This document shows, piece by piece, positions 48,070-56,418 of a DNA stretch of 64,000 bases (positions within the stretch are counted from its first letter, which is position 1; each line of letters starts with the position of its first letter). The stretch is taken from positions 930,001-994,000 of the forward strand of contig NZ_CP031700.1 in NCBI RefSeq assembly GCF_008807015.1, in the 5' to 3' direction. The notes beneath the pieces were generated by a model. It was given only the letters and a program-made list of their open reading frames with translations. It made no database searches and was not told the DNA's origin. Position numbers and translations under genes: made by a program. This DNA comes from Neisseria zalophi. Lineage in GTDB: Bacteria > Pseudomonadota > Gammaproteobacteria > Burkholderiales > Neisseriaceae.

Positions 48070-49731
48070 ATGGAAAATAAAACATACACCATTGCAGACT
48101 ATTTATTCGATCGCGTAGCGGAAGCTGGGGCAACCGAGATTTTTGGTGTGCCCGGGGATTACAACCTTCCCTTTCTAGATAATATCCTTGATTCGGATAA
48201 ATTACGTTGGGTGGGCAATACCAATGAGCTGAATGCGGGTTATGCTGCCGATGGTTATGCTCGCGAGCGTAGATTTGCGGCCATGGTTACCACTTTTGGT
48301 GTGGGGGAATTGTCGGCCATTAATGCTACGGCCGGTTCTTTTGCGGAGTATGCACCTGTTTTGCATATTGTCGGCGCACCCAATACAAAACTACAAGACG
48401 GAAAATATATTATTCACCATAGTTTGGGTGACGGTATGTTCAACCATTTTATGAAAATGGTAGAGCCTGTGAGCGTTGCACAAGCAAATATTACACCGGA
48501 GAATGCGGCATCGGAAATCGACCGAGTGATTCGTATGATTATGAAGAAACAACGCCCGGGTTATTTATTACTGTCTCCCGATGTAGCTAAAATGGCGATT
48601 TATCCGCCAACCACCAGACTTACCGATTTTGAAGAAGATATTACCAGTCAAGTGGCTTTGGCGGATTTCAAACAAACCCTCAGCCAATTTATCGAAGGTA
48701 AAACGACTGCCTTAATTGCAGATTTAATGGTACACCGTTTGGGTTTGCAATCTCAGTTGAAAGCGCTGGTTGCTGATACGGATATTCCTTATGCCACTTT
48801 AACGTGGGGCAAAACATTATTAAATGAAAACAATAAACGTTGGGCCGGGGTGTATGTCGGTAATGTTTCACATCCTGTGGTGAAGGATGCCGTTGAAAAC
48901 AGCGAGTGTTTGATTAAATTGGGTGTTGCATTCACAGACACCACATCTGCTGGGTTTTCTCAACGTATTGATAAAGAAAAAGCCGTCGATATTCAAGAAG
49001 AACGGGTAACGTTGGCCGGCAAAACTTTTGCTCCGATTGCGATGAAAGACGCATTAAAAGCATTACATGAAGTGCTGGTTTCAGGTATTAATATTGTTCC
49101 CAAACCGCTTATTGGAGAAGTTAGCGAATATCAGCAAGAGGGCGGAGAGGATGCTGCGCTATTACAACAAGATATATGGCATATTATTGCTGAAAATTTA
49201 GATAGTAACAGTGTAATTTTTGCCGAACAGGGCACGTCTTATTTCGGTATTACCGATGTTCGTTTAAAAGAAGGTACAACATTTTATGGGCAACCATTGT
49301 GGGGTTCTATCGGTTACACTCTGCCGGCAAGTTTAGGAGCAGGTATTGCTTCGCCACATAAACGTGCAGTACTGTTAATCGGTGACGGTTCGGCATTATT
49401 AACCGTACAAGATTTGGCCGTTATGATTCGTGAAAAACTGAATCCGATTATTATTTTAATTAATAATGATGGTTATACTGTTGAAAGAGTAATTCATGGC
49501 GAAACGGCTTTATATAACGACATTCCTAAATGTGATTGGCAGGTAATGCCGAGGGCGTTTGGTGCGAATGAAGATAACAGTTTAATAGTGAAAGTGAATA
49601 CTCCTGCAACACTGAAATCGGCATTAACTGCGGCAAGGGAAGCCGAAGATAAAATGGTCTTTATCGAAGTGATGATGGATACACTGGATGTGCCACCTTT
49701 GTTGGCAGAGGTTGCAAAAATATTGAAATAA
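48070..49731 (+). CDS. Thiamine-diphosphate 2-keto acid decarboxylase (PDC/IpdC/KivD family)
   Basis: This 553-residue enzyme decarboxylates a 2-keto acid such as pyruvate, indolepyruvate or ketoisovalerate to the aldehyde. The ThDP glutamate lies in NTNELNAGYAADGYAR near 51, the catalytic HH pair in YIIHHSLGDG near 115, and the ThDP-Mg motif starts at GDGSALLTVQDL near 440 and ends INNDGYTVER. PLWGSIGYTLPASLGAG is typical of PDC/IPDC. AGGAGA precedes the ATG at 48070. Substrate cannot be fixed by eye. The enzyme is uncommon in Neisseria and the gene sits between AT-rich gaps, so acquisition is possible. Confidence 0.9.
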   Translation: MENKTYTIADYLFDRVAEAGATEIFGVPGDYNLPFLDNILDSDKLRWVGNTNELNAGYAADGYARERRFAAMVTTFGVGELSAINATAGSFAEYAPVLHIVGAPNTKLQDGKYIIHHSLGDGMFNHFMKMVEPVSVAQANITPENAASEIDRVIRMIMKKQRPGYLLLSPDVAKMAIYPPTTRLTDFEEDITSQVALADFKQTLSQFIEGKTTALIADLMVHRLGLQSQLKALVADTDIPYATLTWGKTLLNENNKRWAGVYVGNVSHPVVKDAVENSECLIKLGVAFTDTTSAGFSQRIDKEKAVDIQEERVTLAGKTFAPIAMKDALKALHEVLVSGINIVPKPLIGEVSEYQQEGGEDAALLQQDIWHIIAENLDSNSVIFAEQGTSYFGITDVRLKEGTTFYGQPLWGSIGYTLPASLGAGIASPHKRAVLLIGDGSALLTVQDLAVMIREKLNPIIILINNDGYTVERVIHGETALYNDIPKCDWQVMPRAFGANEDNSLIVKVNTPATLKSALTAAREAEDKMVFIEVMMDTLDVPPLLAEVAKILK

Positions 49732-49778
49732 TATAAATTTGATTGCTTGAAAGAGCAATCAAGGGTTCTTCCCCGTAT

Positions 49779-49806
49779 AAGGCTTACCAAATTGGTAAGC
49801 CTTTTT
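49779..49806 (+). terminator. Intrinsic terminator after the decarboxylase gene
   Basis: AGGCTTACCAA and TTGGTAAGCCT are exact complements, followed by TTTTTAT. Confidence 0.9.
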
Positions 49807-49870
49807 ATATATTTTTAGATGGTTAAGCCATTTATTTTTTTATAAAAAATAAAGTTTGTGCTAAATAGTA

Positions 49871-49899
49871 AGGGGATTCAACATGACTTGAAATCCCCT
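49871..49899 (-). terminator. Possible terminator of the OPT transporter gene
   Basis: AGGGGATT and AATCCCCT form an 8-bp stem with a 13-base loop, 57 bases after the transporter stop on the minus strand. A clear U tract is missing. Confidence 0.4.
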
Positions 49900-49955
49900 G
49901 TTCGGTATAAACTTATCTACTGTTTAAGGTAGTCCGATATTCTGCTGTTATACAG

Positions 49956-51992
49956 TTAACGTATAGAAGCCAATACCCGTTTCGCCACAATCAGCATGCC
50001 GACAATAAATACCGCCAAGCCTAACCATGAAGCGGTGGTATGCCAGTTTTCCAAATTGAGTGCCAGTGGCGCATCAGAACCGCCGCTGGTAACGGAGGCG
50101 GCAATAATAAACGCCATAATCACACCAATCAGGCTCTCGCCGACAATCAAACCGGCAGCAAGCAGCGTACCTGTGCGGTCGGCTTGTTTCAGACGGCGTT
50201 CGGTATCCGAAGGGTAGCGTTTGCGTACGATAGATTTTAAAACAGCCGCTAAAACCGCTCCAATAATAATCGGCATATTAATGGAAGGAGGCAGATAGAT
50301 ACCCATACCCACTGCCAAAACAGGCAGGCTGAATTTGGATGCCGAACTTTTCTTCAACAGCCAATCTACAATAATCAATGCAATGCCGATAGCCACACCA
50401 GTGAAGATATAAGTCCATTGCAGATTATGTGCAAAAATACCTTGTGCGATTGTGGTCATCAGTGTGGCTTGCGGTGCGGCCAGTGCTTGAGCGGCATCCA
50501 TACCTTCGCGTGGCATAGCACCGGTGAAACCATAAGCCTGATAAAGAATTTCCAATACAGGTGCAATCACAACGGCACCGACCACACAACCGATAATCAG
50601 TGCAACCTGTTGCCGCCACGGTGTTGCATGAACCAAATAACCGGTTTTCAAATCTTGCAGGTTGTCATTGGAAATAGACGCTACCGAAATAACGGCAGAA
50701 CCGCAGAATAGCGCCAATGCCAGCATAAACTGGCGGCTGCCTTCATCGGCAAACAAGCCGGAAGATTCGCCAATTAGCAGTAATACAATGGAAATGGTTA
50801 GAATAGACACAATGCCGATACCTGAAATCGGGCTGGAGGAAGAACCCACTAAACCGGCCATATAACCGCAGGCAGCAGCCACCAAAAAGCCGATAATGGA
50901 AGTTAGTAAAGTACAGACAATTACCAACAACCAAGCCAATCCAGAGGAAATGCCGGCATTTTCAATAAAATGATAAAACGAAAACGCCAAAATCAGCATC
51001 ATACCCAAAACCCACAGAATCATGGATTTGGGTGAAAGGTCTTGTTCGACACGGTGTTCGGAAGCTTCAGCTTTGCCGCTAAACGTTTGGAAAGAGAGGC
51101 GCATCCCTTCCATCATCGGTTTAAAGAGCAAAATAAGCGTCCATACAGCGGCGATACCAATGGTACCTGCACCGATAAAGCGTACTTTCGTTTGCCAAAG
51201 ATCCATGGCATAGGCCACCATTTCCATATCGGCCGGTTGGGGCGCAGTAGCGGAAAAGTAGGGTACTGCTACACCCCATGCAATAAAAATACCGATCAAA
51301 ATAGCAATACCGCCTGTTAATCCGACCAGATAGCCCGCACCGAGTAGAGCCAGTGAAAAGCCCATCGGTAATTGGAAGATGGCATTGCCGGATTTAAACC
51401 AATAACTCGCACTATCGGCGATCACGCGTAAACCGTTACTGAAAAAACTCATTAAGCCGGCGAGAATACCGCCTGCGGCAATTTCTTTAATACCGCTTTC
51501 ATGATTACCAATGGTTTCATCATCATGCTCGCCGCTACCGACTTTTAAAATTTCTGCCGCAGCCACCCCTTCCGGGTAGGGCAAATCACTTTTCACCACC
51601 ATCGCATAGCGTAGGGGGATAGTAAAAATCACCCCTAGAATACCGCCGGCCATGCACAGCAGCGTTGTTTGCCAAAACGGGAATCCGCTCCAATAGCCCG
51701 CCATTAATAAACCGGGTAAAACAAAAATAATGGTAGAAAGCGTACCCGCCGCAGAAGCTTGGGTTTGCACCATATTGTTTTCCAGAATATTGCTGTCTTT
51801 GGCAAATTTCAAAACTGCCATGGAAATCACGGCAGCAGGAATGGAAGAGGCAAAAGTCAGACCGACTTTTAAACCGAGATAAACATTGGATGCCGTGAAA
51901 ATAACGGTAATCAACGCACCCAAAATCATACCGCGTAAGGTTAATTCACGGTATCCGGCATAAGGATCATGATGTTTTGATGTTATCGACAT
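49956..51992 (-). CDS. OPT-family oligopeptide transporter
   Basis: This 678-residue protein has about 14-16 hydrophobic segments. The N-terminal YRELTLRGMILGALITVIFTASNVYLGLKVGLTFASSIPAAVISM is the OPT signature of bacterial members. SDLPYPEGVAAAEILKVG near 145 and GSSSSPISGIGIVS near 380 are also typical. It is a proton-coupled importer of short peptides or metal chelates; substrate is unknown. The ATG at 51992 has GGAG upstream. The gene stands alone. Confidence 0.9.
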   Translation of the reverse strand: MSITSKHHDPYAGYRELTLRGMILGALITVIFTASNVYLGLKVGLTFASSIPAAVISMAVLKFAKDSNILENNMVQTQASAAGTLSTIIFVLPGLLMAGYWSGFPFWQTTLLCMAGGILGVIFTIPLRYAMVVKSDLPYPEGVAAAEILKVGSGEHDDETIGNHESGIKEIAAGGILAGLMSFFSNGLRVIADSASYWFKSGNAIFQLPMGFSLALLGAGYLVGLTGGIAILIGIFIAWGVAVPYFSATAPQPADMEMVAYAMDLWQTKVRFIGAGTIGIAAVWTLILLFKPMMEGMRLSFQTFSGKAEASEHRVEQDLSPKSMILWVLGMMLILAFSFYHFIENAGISSGLAWLLVIVCTLLTSIIGFLVAAACGYMAGLVGSSSSPISGIGIVSILTISIVLLLIGESSGLFADEGSRQFMLALALFCGSAVISVASISNDNLQDLKTGYLVHATPWRQQVALIIGCVVGAVVIAPVLEILYQAYGFTGAMPREGMDAAQALAAPQATLMTTIAQGIFAHNLQWTYIFTGVAIGIALIIVDWLLKKSSASKFSLPVLAVGMGIYLPPSINMPIIIGAVLAAVLKSIVRKRYPSDTERRLKQADRTGTLLAAGLIVGESLIGVIMAFIIAASVTSGGSDAPLALNLENWHTTASWLGLAVFIVGMLIVAKRVLASIR

Positions 51993-52622
51993 ATTTTTCT
52001 CCGTTTGGCAAAATTGAATATTATTGTGTGAAACGAAGGATATCAAGATGATTTTAAGTTGAATAAGCAGTTTTATTTTTTGATGGAGGTCATTATTAAC
52101 TATTTATATAGAATATTTTCTGATATATTTGCTATCTTGCTGGTTGTTTATATCGAAATGAAAATAGTGTTTTTATTTTATAGGTCTTGATTGAAGTGCT
52201 TTGTATAAATATTTTTTAAAGAAAATTAATGATTTTGAATAACTGGTAGATTGATGTATTGGCTATACATCGGTCTTGTTCAGTTGATTATTTGTTATTT
52301 TGTAAATAATTTTATTTTAATTAAAAGGCCGTCTGAAAAATACAATGGATGAGAAGCTCTAATTGTATTTATAAGTAAATTTTATTTGACATTGTCATTT
52401 TATCTATTATTACTTTTATAGATATTACTATCAGTTTTTTATAAGATTAATGTGAAAAAAGTTTATAAGGCTGTATTAAAGATAATAAAAATGAAGACAA
52501 TATTAGCTTGTTTGTAATAACAAATATAAGTATGACGATAAAATATATAAAACTTATGATAATATTTTATTATAAATAATAAATATGTTTAATATATATT
52601 GAATAATTAATTTTTTATAAAC

Positions 52623-52731
52623 AAAAAAAACCATCTACACTAAGGGGAAAAGTATAGATGGCCAAACACATTACGGGGAAAACGTCTTACTCACTTACTT
52701 ACTCCTTTCGGAGCAAGTGTTACTCAGACAC
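52623..52731 (-). ncRNA. Probable trans-acting small RNA with two UUUUCCCC motifs
   Basis: On the minus strand a consensus TATAAT (52741-52736) is followed by about 109 bases of structured, non-coding sequence. It ends in a strong terminator, CCATCTACACT/AGTATAGATGG with one mismatch (52631-52661), and eight U (52630-52623). Upstream hairpins are GTGT-loop-ACAC and CTTGCTCC-GAAA-GGAGTAAG (52698-52717). TTTTCCCC occurs twice: unpaired (complement of 52675-52682) and in the terminator loop (complement of 52644-52651). It could pair with GGGGA-type ribosome sites. Size and three-stem layout resemble the Hfq-dependent neisserial sibling sRNAs (RcoF/NmsR, NgncR_162/163), but I cannot confirm homology. 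Confidence 0.7.
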
Positions 52732-52735
52732 AAGA

Positions 52736-52741
52736 ATTATA
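52736..52741 (-). promoter_or_regulatory. -10 box of the sRNA candidate
   Basis: An exact TATAAT on the minus strand lies 5-7 bases before the presumed start. The -35 is weak (ATACAA at 17 bases), which may indicate an activator. Confidence 0.6.
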
Positions 52742-52854
52742 TATTAGTTCATAAGTTTTTGTATTAATTTTTGTAAACATAATAATTTTTTTTATATTTT
52801 ATTGTTTTAAAAAATAAAAATAATACATTTTGATTTATTTTTTCTGTATTATCT

Positions 52855-53538
52855 TTACATATCTATAAACTTCCAACCACCTTCCGGAATATTTTCTATA
52901 TGCCATTCACCAAAATGGCTGCGATGTAGGTATTCCACACGGTTTCCGGCTGCGGCAATCATACGTTTTACTTGATGATATTTTCCTTCGGTTATCGTCA
53001 GTATCAGTATGTGTGGTGATTCTAGTACAGCATCGGCAGCGGCAATGGTTTCGTTTTCATCATGGAGCAACACCCCTTGTTTTAATTGGTTGCATAAGGT
53101 TTCATCGGCTGGGTGTTTTAAGGTTACCCGATAGACTTTGGGGACTTTGTGTTTGGGAGAGGTTTGCTTATGGTTAAAGCGGCCGTCGTTGGTAATCAGC
53201 AGAACACCGGTTGTATCGGCATCCAAACGGCCGACTGCCTGCATATCGATATTGCGCATATTGGCGGGAAACAAACTGAATATGCTGGGGTAGTGTTGAG
53301 GCTTGTGCGAAGTTTCATAGCCTGTGGGTTTATTGAGCAGGATATAAAAATAGGGCAGCGGGATAACGGTAAACGATTTGCCGTCTACTTCAAGCGTTTT
53401 GACCTCATCGGGGCTGATTGTATCGCGTGCTTGGGCGCGTACTTCGCCATTAATGGCGATACAGCCGTTTTCAATGAGCCATAGGCATTCTTTGCGGCTG
53501 CCTAATCCTTGCGCTTGTAGGTATTTAAAGAGTTGCAT
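52855..53538 (-). CDS. rsuA: 16S rRNA pseudouridine(516) synthase RsuA
   Basis: This 227-residue protein has an N-terminal S4 domain (1-about 58, LGSRKECLWLIENGCIAINGEV) and the RsuA/RluB catalytic domain. It shows ILLNKPTGYETS, GRLDADTTGVLLITNDG with the catalytic Asp near residue 106, and EGKYHQVKRMIAAAGNRVEYLHR. Small size and the YETS motif favour RsuA over RluB/E/F. A single DUS lies in front (53554-53565). Confidence 0.9.
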   Translation of the reverse strand: MQLFKYLQAQGLGSRKECLWLIENGCIAINGEVRAQARDTISPDEVKTLEVDGKSFTVIPLPYFYILLNKPTGYETSHKPQHYPSIFSLFPANMRNIDMQAVGRLDADTTGVLLITNDGRFNHKQTSPKHKVPKVYRVTLKHPADETLCNQLKQGVLLHDENETIAAADAVLESPHILILTITEGKYHQVKRMIAAAGNRVEYLHRSHFGEWHIENIPEGGWKFIDM

Positions 53539-53700
53539 AATGGAGATATGGTTTTCAGACGGCCTTTAAGCCATCATACGGTGATGGAAAGCTGATGATT
53601 GTACCGTATTGTCGAGTATTATCGGGAATCGTATTAAAGAAGCATGGCAATCATTATATTGATAGTGGGTGAGACAGGGTTGCGTGTTGGCAAGCCAAAC

Positions 53701-53734
53701 AAAAACGCTGCTTTATATAAAGCAGCGTTTTAAA
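53701..53734. terminator. Intrinsic terminator after rpsO
   Basis: AAAACGCTGCTTTA and TAAAGCAGCGTTTT form a long perfect stem 20 bases after the rpsO stop (minus strand), with U-rich flanks on both strands. Confidence 0.9.
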
Positions 53735-53753
53735 GCAACTTAAAACAGCAAGA

Positions 53754-54023
53754 TTATTTACGCAGACCCAAGCGGGTAATCAGATTGCGATAAGTATCAG
53801 GCTGAGTGCGGCGCAAGTAGGCCAGCAAACGGCGGCGTTGGCTCACCATTTTCAACAAGCCGCGACGGCTGTGGTGATCTTTAGGGTTGGCTTTGAAGTG
53901 GGGGGTCAAATCGTTGATGCGGAAAGTCAACAAAGCAACTTGTACTTCAGAAGAGCCGGTATCGCCTTCTTTGCGTTGGAAATCTTTAACGATTTCGGCT
54001 TTTTGTTCTACGCTTAATGCCAT
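53754..54023 (-). CDS. rpsO: 30S ribosomal protein S15
   Basis: This 89-residue S15 has [51 protein letters not shown], the conserved rRNA-binding core, and ends TRLGLRK. I chose ATG 54023 ([11 protein letters not shown]). It is monocistronic, with promoter TG-extended CATAAT at 54130-54125 and a leader of about 95 bases. S15 commonly represses its own translation through its leader. Confidence 0.97.
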   Translation of the reverse strand: MALSVEQKAEIVKDFQRKEGDTGSSEVQVALLTFRINDLTPHFKANPKDHHSRRGLLKMVSQRRRLLAYLRRTQPDTYRNLITRLGLRK

Positions 54024-54124
54024 AATGGATAACTCCGAAAAAATAAAGAACCTTGCGGTTCGGACAAGTTTGCCAAGCCTTAACCTGTACAAACTCCTGA
54101 AATCCGTTGGTAACGGAATGGGCG

Positions 54125-54153
54125 ATTATGCCATAAACGGCCGCCGTTTGCAC
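54125..54153 (-). promoter_or_regulatory. rpsO promoter
   Basis: On the minus strand GTGCAA (54153-54148), a 17-base spacer ending in TGG and CATAAT (54130-54125). It yields a leader of about 95 bases. Confidence 0.6.
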
Positions 54154-54242
54154 GATTTTTGCCGTGCTTGCCGGTGTTGTTGTGGTATAGCCGCTGATTC
54201 TATTGTAAGATTTTGAATAGCTGTTAGATTTTCTAACTTCCT

Positions 54243-54272
54243 AAGGCCGTCTGAAAGATTTCAGACGGCTTT
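54243..54272. terminator. Inverted DUS hairpin at the end of the Mtr-type permease gene
   Basis: AAGGCCGTCTGAAA faces TTTCAGACGGCTTT; its last base is the end of the permease stop codon. One C-T mismatch. Confidence 0.7.
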
Positions 54273-55513
54273 CAACCTTTAAATACCGGCACGATTTCGA
54301 GTTGGCTGAATATTTGTGCGGCAATATTAATCATGCCGAACGCAAACACCCATACGATTAACCACAGGCCACCATAAACGCGGTAGCCCTCGTTGTCCGG
54401 AAATTTTTTGCGTGCTTTAAACAGCAGCATGGCCGGAATCAATGCCGTCCAAACCGTAGCCGCCAGTCCGACATAGCCGATAACGGTTACGAATCCTGTG
54501 GGGAAAAGCAGGCAGCAGATTAAAGGCGGTAGAAAAGTGAGCGCGGCGGTTTTTGTGCGCCCTGCCGTGCTGTCGTCCCATTTGAAGAGATCGGCCAGAT
54601 AATCGAATAAGCCTAAAGTAACCCCTAAAAACGAAGTGGCAATCGCCATATAGGCAAAGAACGACAAAACGGTATTCATGCTGCCGGTAGGCACATATTT
54701 AGATAGCGTATCAATCAACACCGATACCTGTCCGCCTGCTTCAATTACAGGGGCGAAGCTGCTGCGCGGCAGGTTGCCCTGAATAGCCAATTGCCACACG
54801 ATATAAATAGTTAGGGCAATCAGTGTGCCGAGTTGCAGAGCGCGGGCGACTTTTCGGGCATTGCCGTTAAAATATTTCAACAGGCTGGAAACATTGCCGT
54901 GAAAGCCGAATGAAGCAAGGCAGACGGGTAGGGCGGATGCGGTATAAATCCAGTATTGCGTACCGGCTTGGGCTTGGCTGTCGAATAAAACGGGCAGTTT
55001 CACTTCGGATAATAATCCGCCGGTTGCCCAGAAAAAAGCAATGACCATGCCGCCGATTAAAATACTGGTGAGCCGGTCGACCAGATAAGTTGATGCCCAA
55101 ACGCAGAACGCCAGCACGGTAAAAAAGATTAACTGCCCCGCAGGCAGTCCGACTTGGCCGTTCAGCAGGTTGCCCAAGCCTTGTGCCGTTAAATCGCCGC
55201 CGACAAAAATATAAGCATAAGTGAGCAGATAGAGCACGAAAGCGACGGCAATGCCATTGATAATATTCCAGCTTTTGCCGAGTAAGTCTTTCACCATCGT
55301 GTCGAAACTGGCACCGTGCGGATAATGGGTATTCACCTCCAGTAGCATCAAACCGCTGGATAACATAGAAAACCAAGTATAGAGGAGTACAACCAGCGAG
55401 CCGGTAAACCATATGCCTGAAGTGGCGGTAGGATTGGCAAACATACCGGCACCGATAACGGTTCCGGCGATAATCAATGCGCCACCGATAAGTGACGGAT
55501 TTTGGGCAGACAT
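54272..55513 (-). CDS. mtr: Aromatic amino acid permease (Mtr/TyrP, HAAAP family)
   Basis: This 413-residue protein has eleven hydrophobic segments. SLIGGALIIAGTVIGAGMFANPTATSGIWF opens it, as in Mtr, TnaB and TyrP. PVCLASFGFHGNVSSLLKYFNGNARKVARAL near 195 is the family signature. It is a proton symporter for tryptophan or tyrosine; tryptophan is more likely from the overall sequence. The gene is single. The 311-base gap upstream contains AT-rich sequence and an outward-facing DUS pair. Confidence 0.87.
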   Translation of the reverse strand: MSAQNPSLIGGALIIAGTVIGAGMFANPTATSGIWFTGSLVVLLYTWFSMLSSGLMLLEVNTHYPHGASFDTMVKDLLGKSWNIINGIAVAFVLYLLTYAYIFVGGDLTAQGLGNLLNGQVGLPAGQLIFFTVLAFCVWASTYLVDRLTSILIGGMVIAFFWATGGLLSEVKLPVLFDSQAQAGTQYWIYTASALPVCLASFGFHGNVSSLLKYFNGNARKVARALQLGTLIALTIYIVWQLAIQGNLPRSSFAPVIEAGGQVSVLIDTLSKYVPTGSMNTVLSFFAYMAIATSFLGVTLGLFDYLADLFKWDDSTAGRTKTAALTFLPPLICCLLFPTGFVTVIGYVGLAATVWTALIPAMLLFKARKKFPDNEGYRVYGGLWLIVWVFAFGMINIAAQIFSQLEIVPVFKG

Positions 55514-55794
55514 ATATTTCCTTTATCCTAACAGCTAGTGTTTGTTTTTGTTTTGCCGCGAAATAATTAAAAGCAGTTTGAACTGTAAGAAAAACGGGCA
55601 GATAGAAAAGTGTGTATTATGCCTGAATGATTGTTTGAAATGCAGAGGAAATTGATGATTGTCTGATAAAAAATATGAATATCATCATAGTAAATAATGA
55701 CATGTATTGTTAAAAATGGGTTACATGGGCGTTTTGAATATTAAGGCATATTGTAATGATGCGGTGATATGATAATTTTTAAGGTAGATAAACA

Positions 55795-55820
55795 TTCAGA
55801 CGGCCTTGAGGCCGTCTGAA
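55795..55820. repeat. Outward-facing DUS pair
   Basis: TTCAGACGGCCT and AGGCCGTCTGAA are separated by TG only, forming a nearly perfect palindrome next to the end of the lipoprotein gene. With two loop bases it may still end transcription on the minus strand. Confidence 0.65.
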
Positions 55821-55824
55821 AAAT

Positions 55825-56211
55825 TTACCAACAGTAGTAGCAGTAGCGTCTATGGAAGGGATAATAAAAGTCGTCCCAATCGTGGTAATAGCGCATACGC
55901 TCAAGCCGTTGTTGGGCAATATGGTTTTGCCATGCTAATTTGTAACAGGCTTGGAAGAGCGGATCGGATATTTTATCGACATAGCGTGCACGAAATTCTT
56001 TTTGCTCTTTTTCGCTTCGTGGCCGGTTGCTAAATTGTTCGCGCATCAGGTTTGCAGCGTCTCTGTCGCATTGGGCGGCAAGAGAAACTTGCAAGTCTTG
56101 CTCATATCGTATGCGGGCAGCTTCACGGGCGGCTTTTTGTTCGGGCGTAATGGCACAGGCGGCAAGTGATAAGGCGGCAGATAAAATAACGGTTGTTTGA
56201 ATGATATTCAT
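55825..56211 (-). CDS. Small lipoprotein with an aromatic, cysteine-containing tail
   Basis: This 128-residue protein has a lipobox LAAC with Cys19 and an AAGGAG ribosome site. After the signal come a charged helical stretch (about 25-100) with Cys48 (AAQCDRDAA) and Cys89 (FQACYKLA), then a C-terminal run dense in Tyr, His, Trp, Phe and Asp ending RRYCYYCW. I do not recognise a family with known function; short neisserial lipoproteins of this kind are usually annotated hypothetical. Mature protein probably sits in the outer membrane facing the periplasm. Confidence 0.75.
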   Translation of the reverse strand: MNIIQTTVILSAALSLAACAITPEQKAAREAARIRYEQDLQVSLAAQCDRDAANLMREQFSNRPRSEKEQKEFRARYVDKISDPLFQACYKLAWQNHIAQQRLERMRYYHDWDDFYYPFHRRYCYYCW

Positions 56212-56418
56212 CTTGCACTCCTTGTTGATAAAGGTTATCGATCTCTATTGGTTAATGTACGCCTTTTTATAACGAATTGCACGGCTGCCTACTTTAAAAT
56301 TTATGTAAAGAGTGTTATGAAATATAAATTTTATAGACAGTTGATAACCATCACGAATTCGGCCGGTGTGCGATAGAAAATTTTCCTGCATGGATACTGT
56401 TTTCAGACGGCCTGAGCT

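Larger units (their letters stand above)
51993..52854. other. AT-rich 0.86-kb gap between the OPT gene and rsuA
   Basis: No protein gene is supported here. A single DUS lies at 52326-52337. TTGACA at about 52387 with TATTAC 16 bases on is a possible plus-strand promoter with nothing obvious downstream. The GC-richer island at 52623-52741 holds the sRNA candidate listed separately. The rest is runs of A and T. Confidence 0.5.

Noticed and set aside
52689..52712. Seven-codon ORF (GTG start after GGAG) inside the sRNA candidate, minus strand
   Set aside because: It is very short and starts with GTG, and the GGAG is within a stable hairpin; I prefer a non-coding RNA.
54867..55412. 181-codon frame within the Mtr-type permease gene on the same strand
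   Set aside because: It is an out-of-frame shadow of a clear membrane protein and has no independent start signals.
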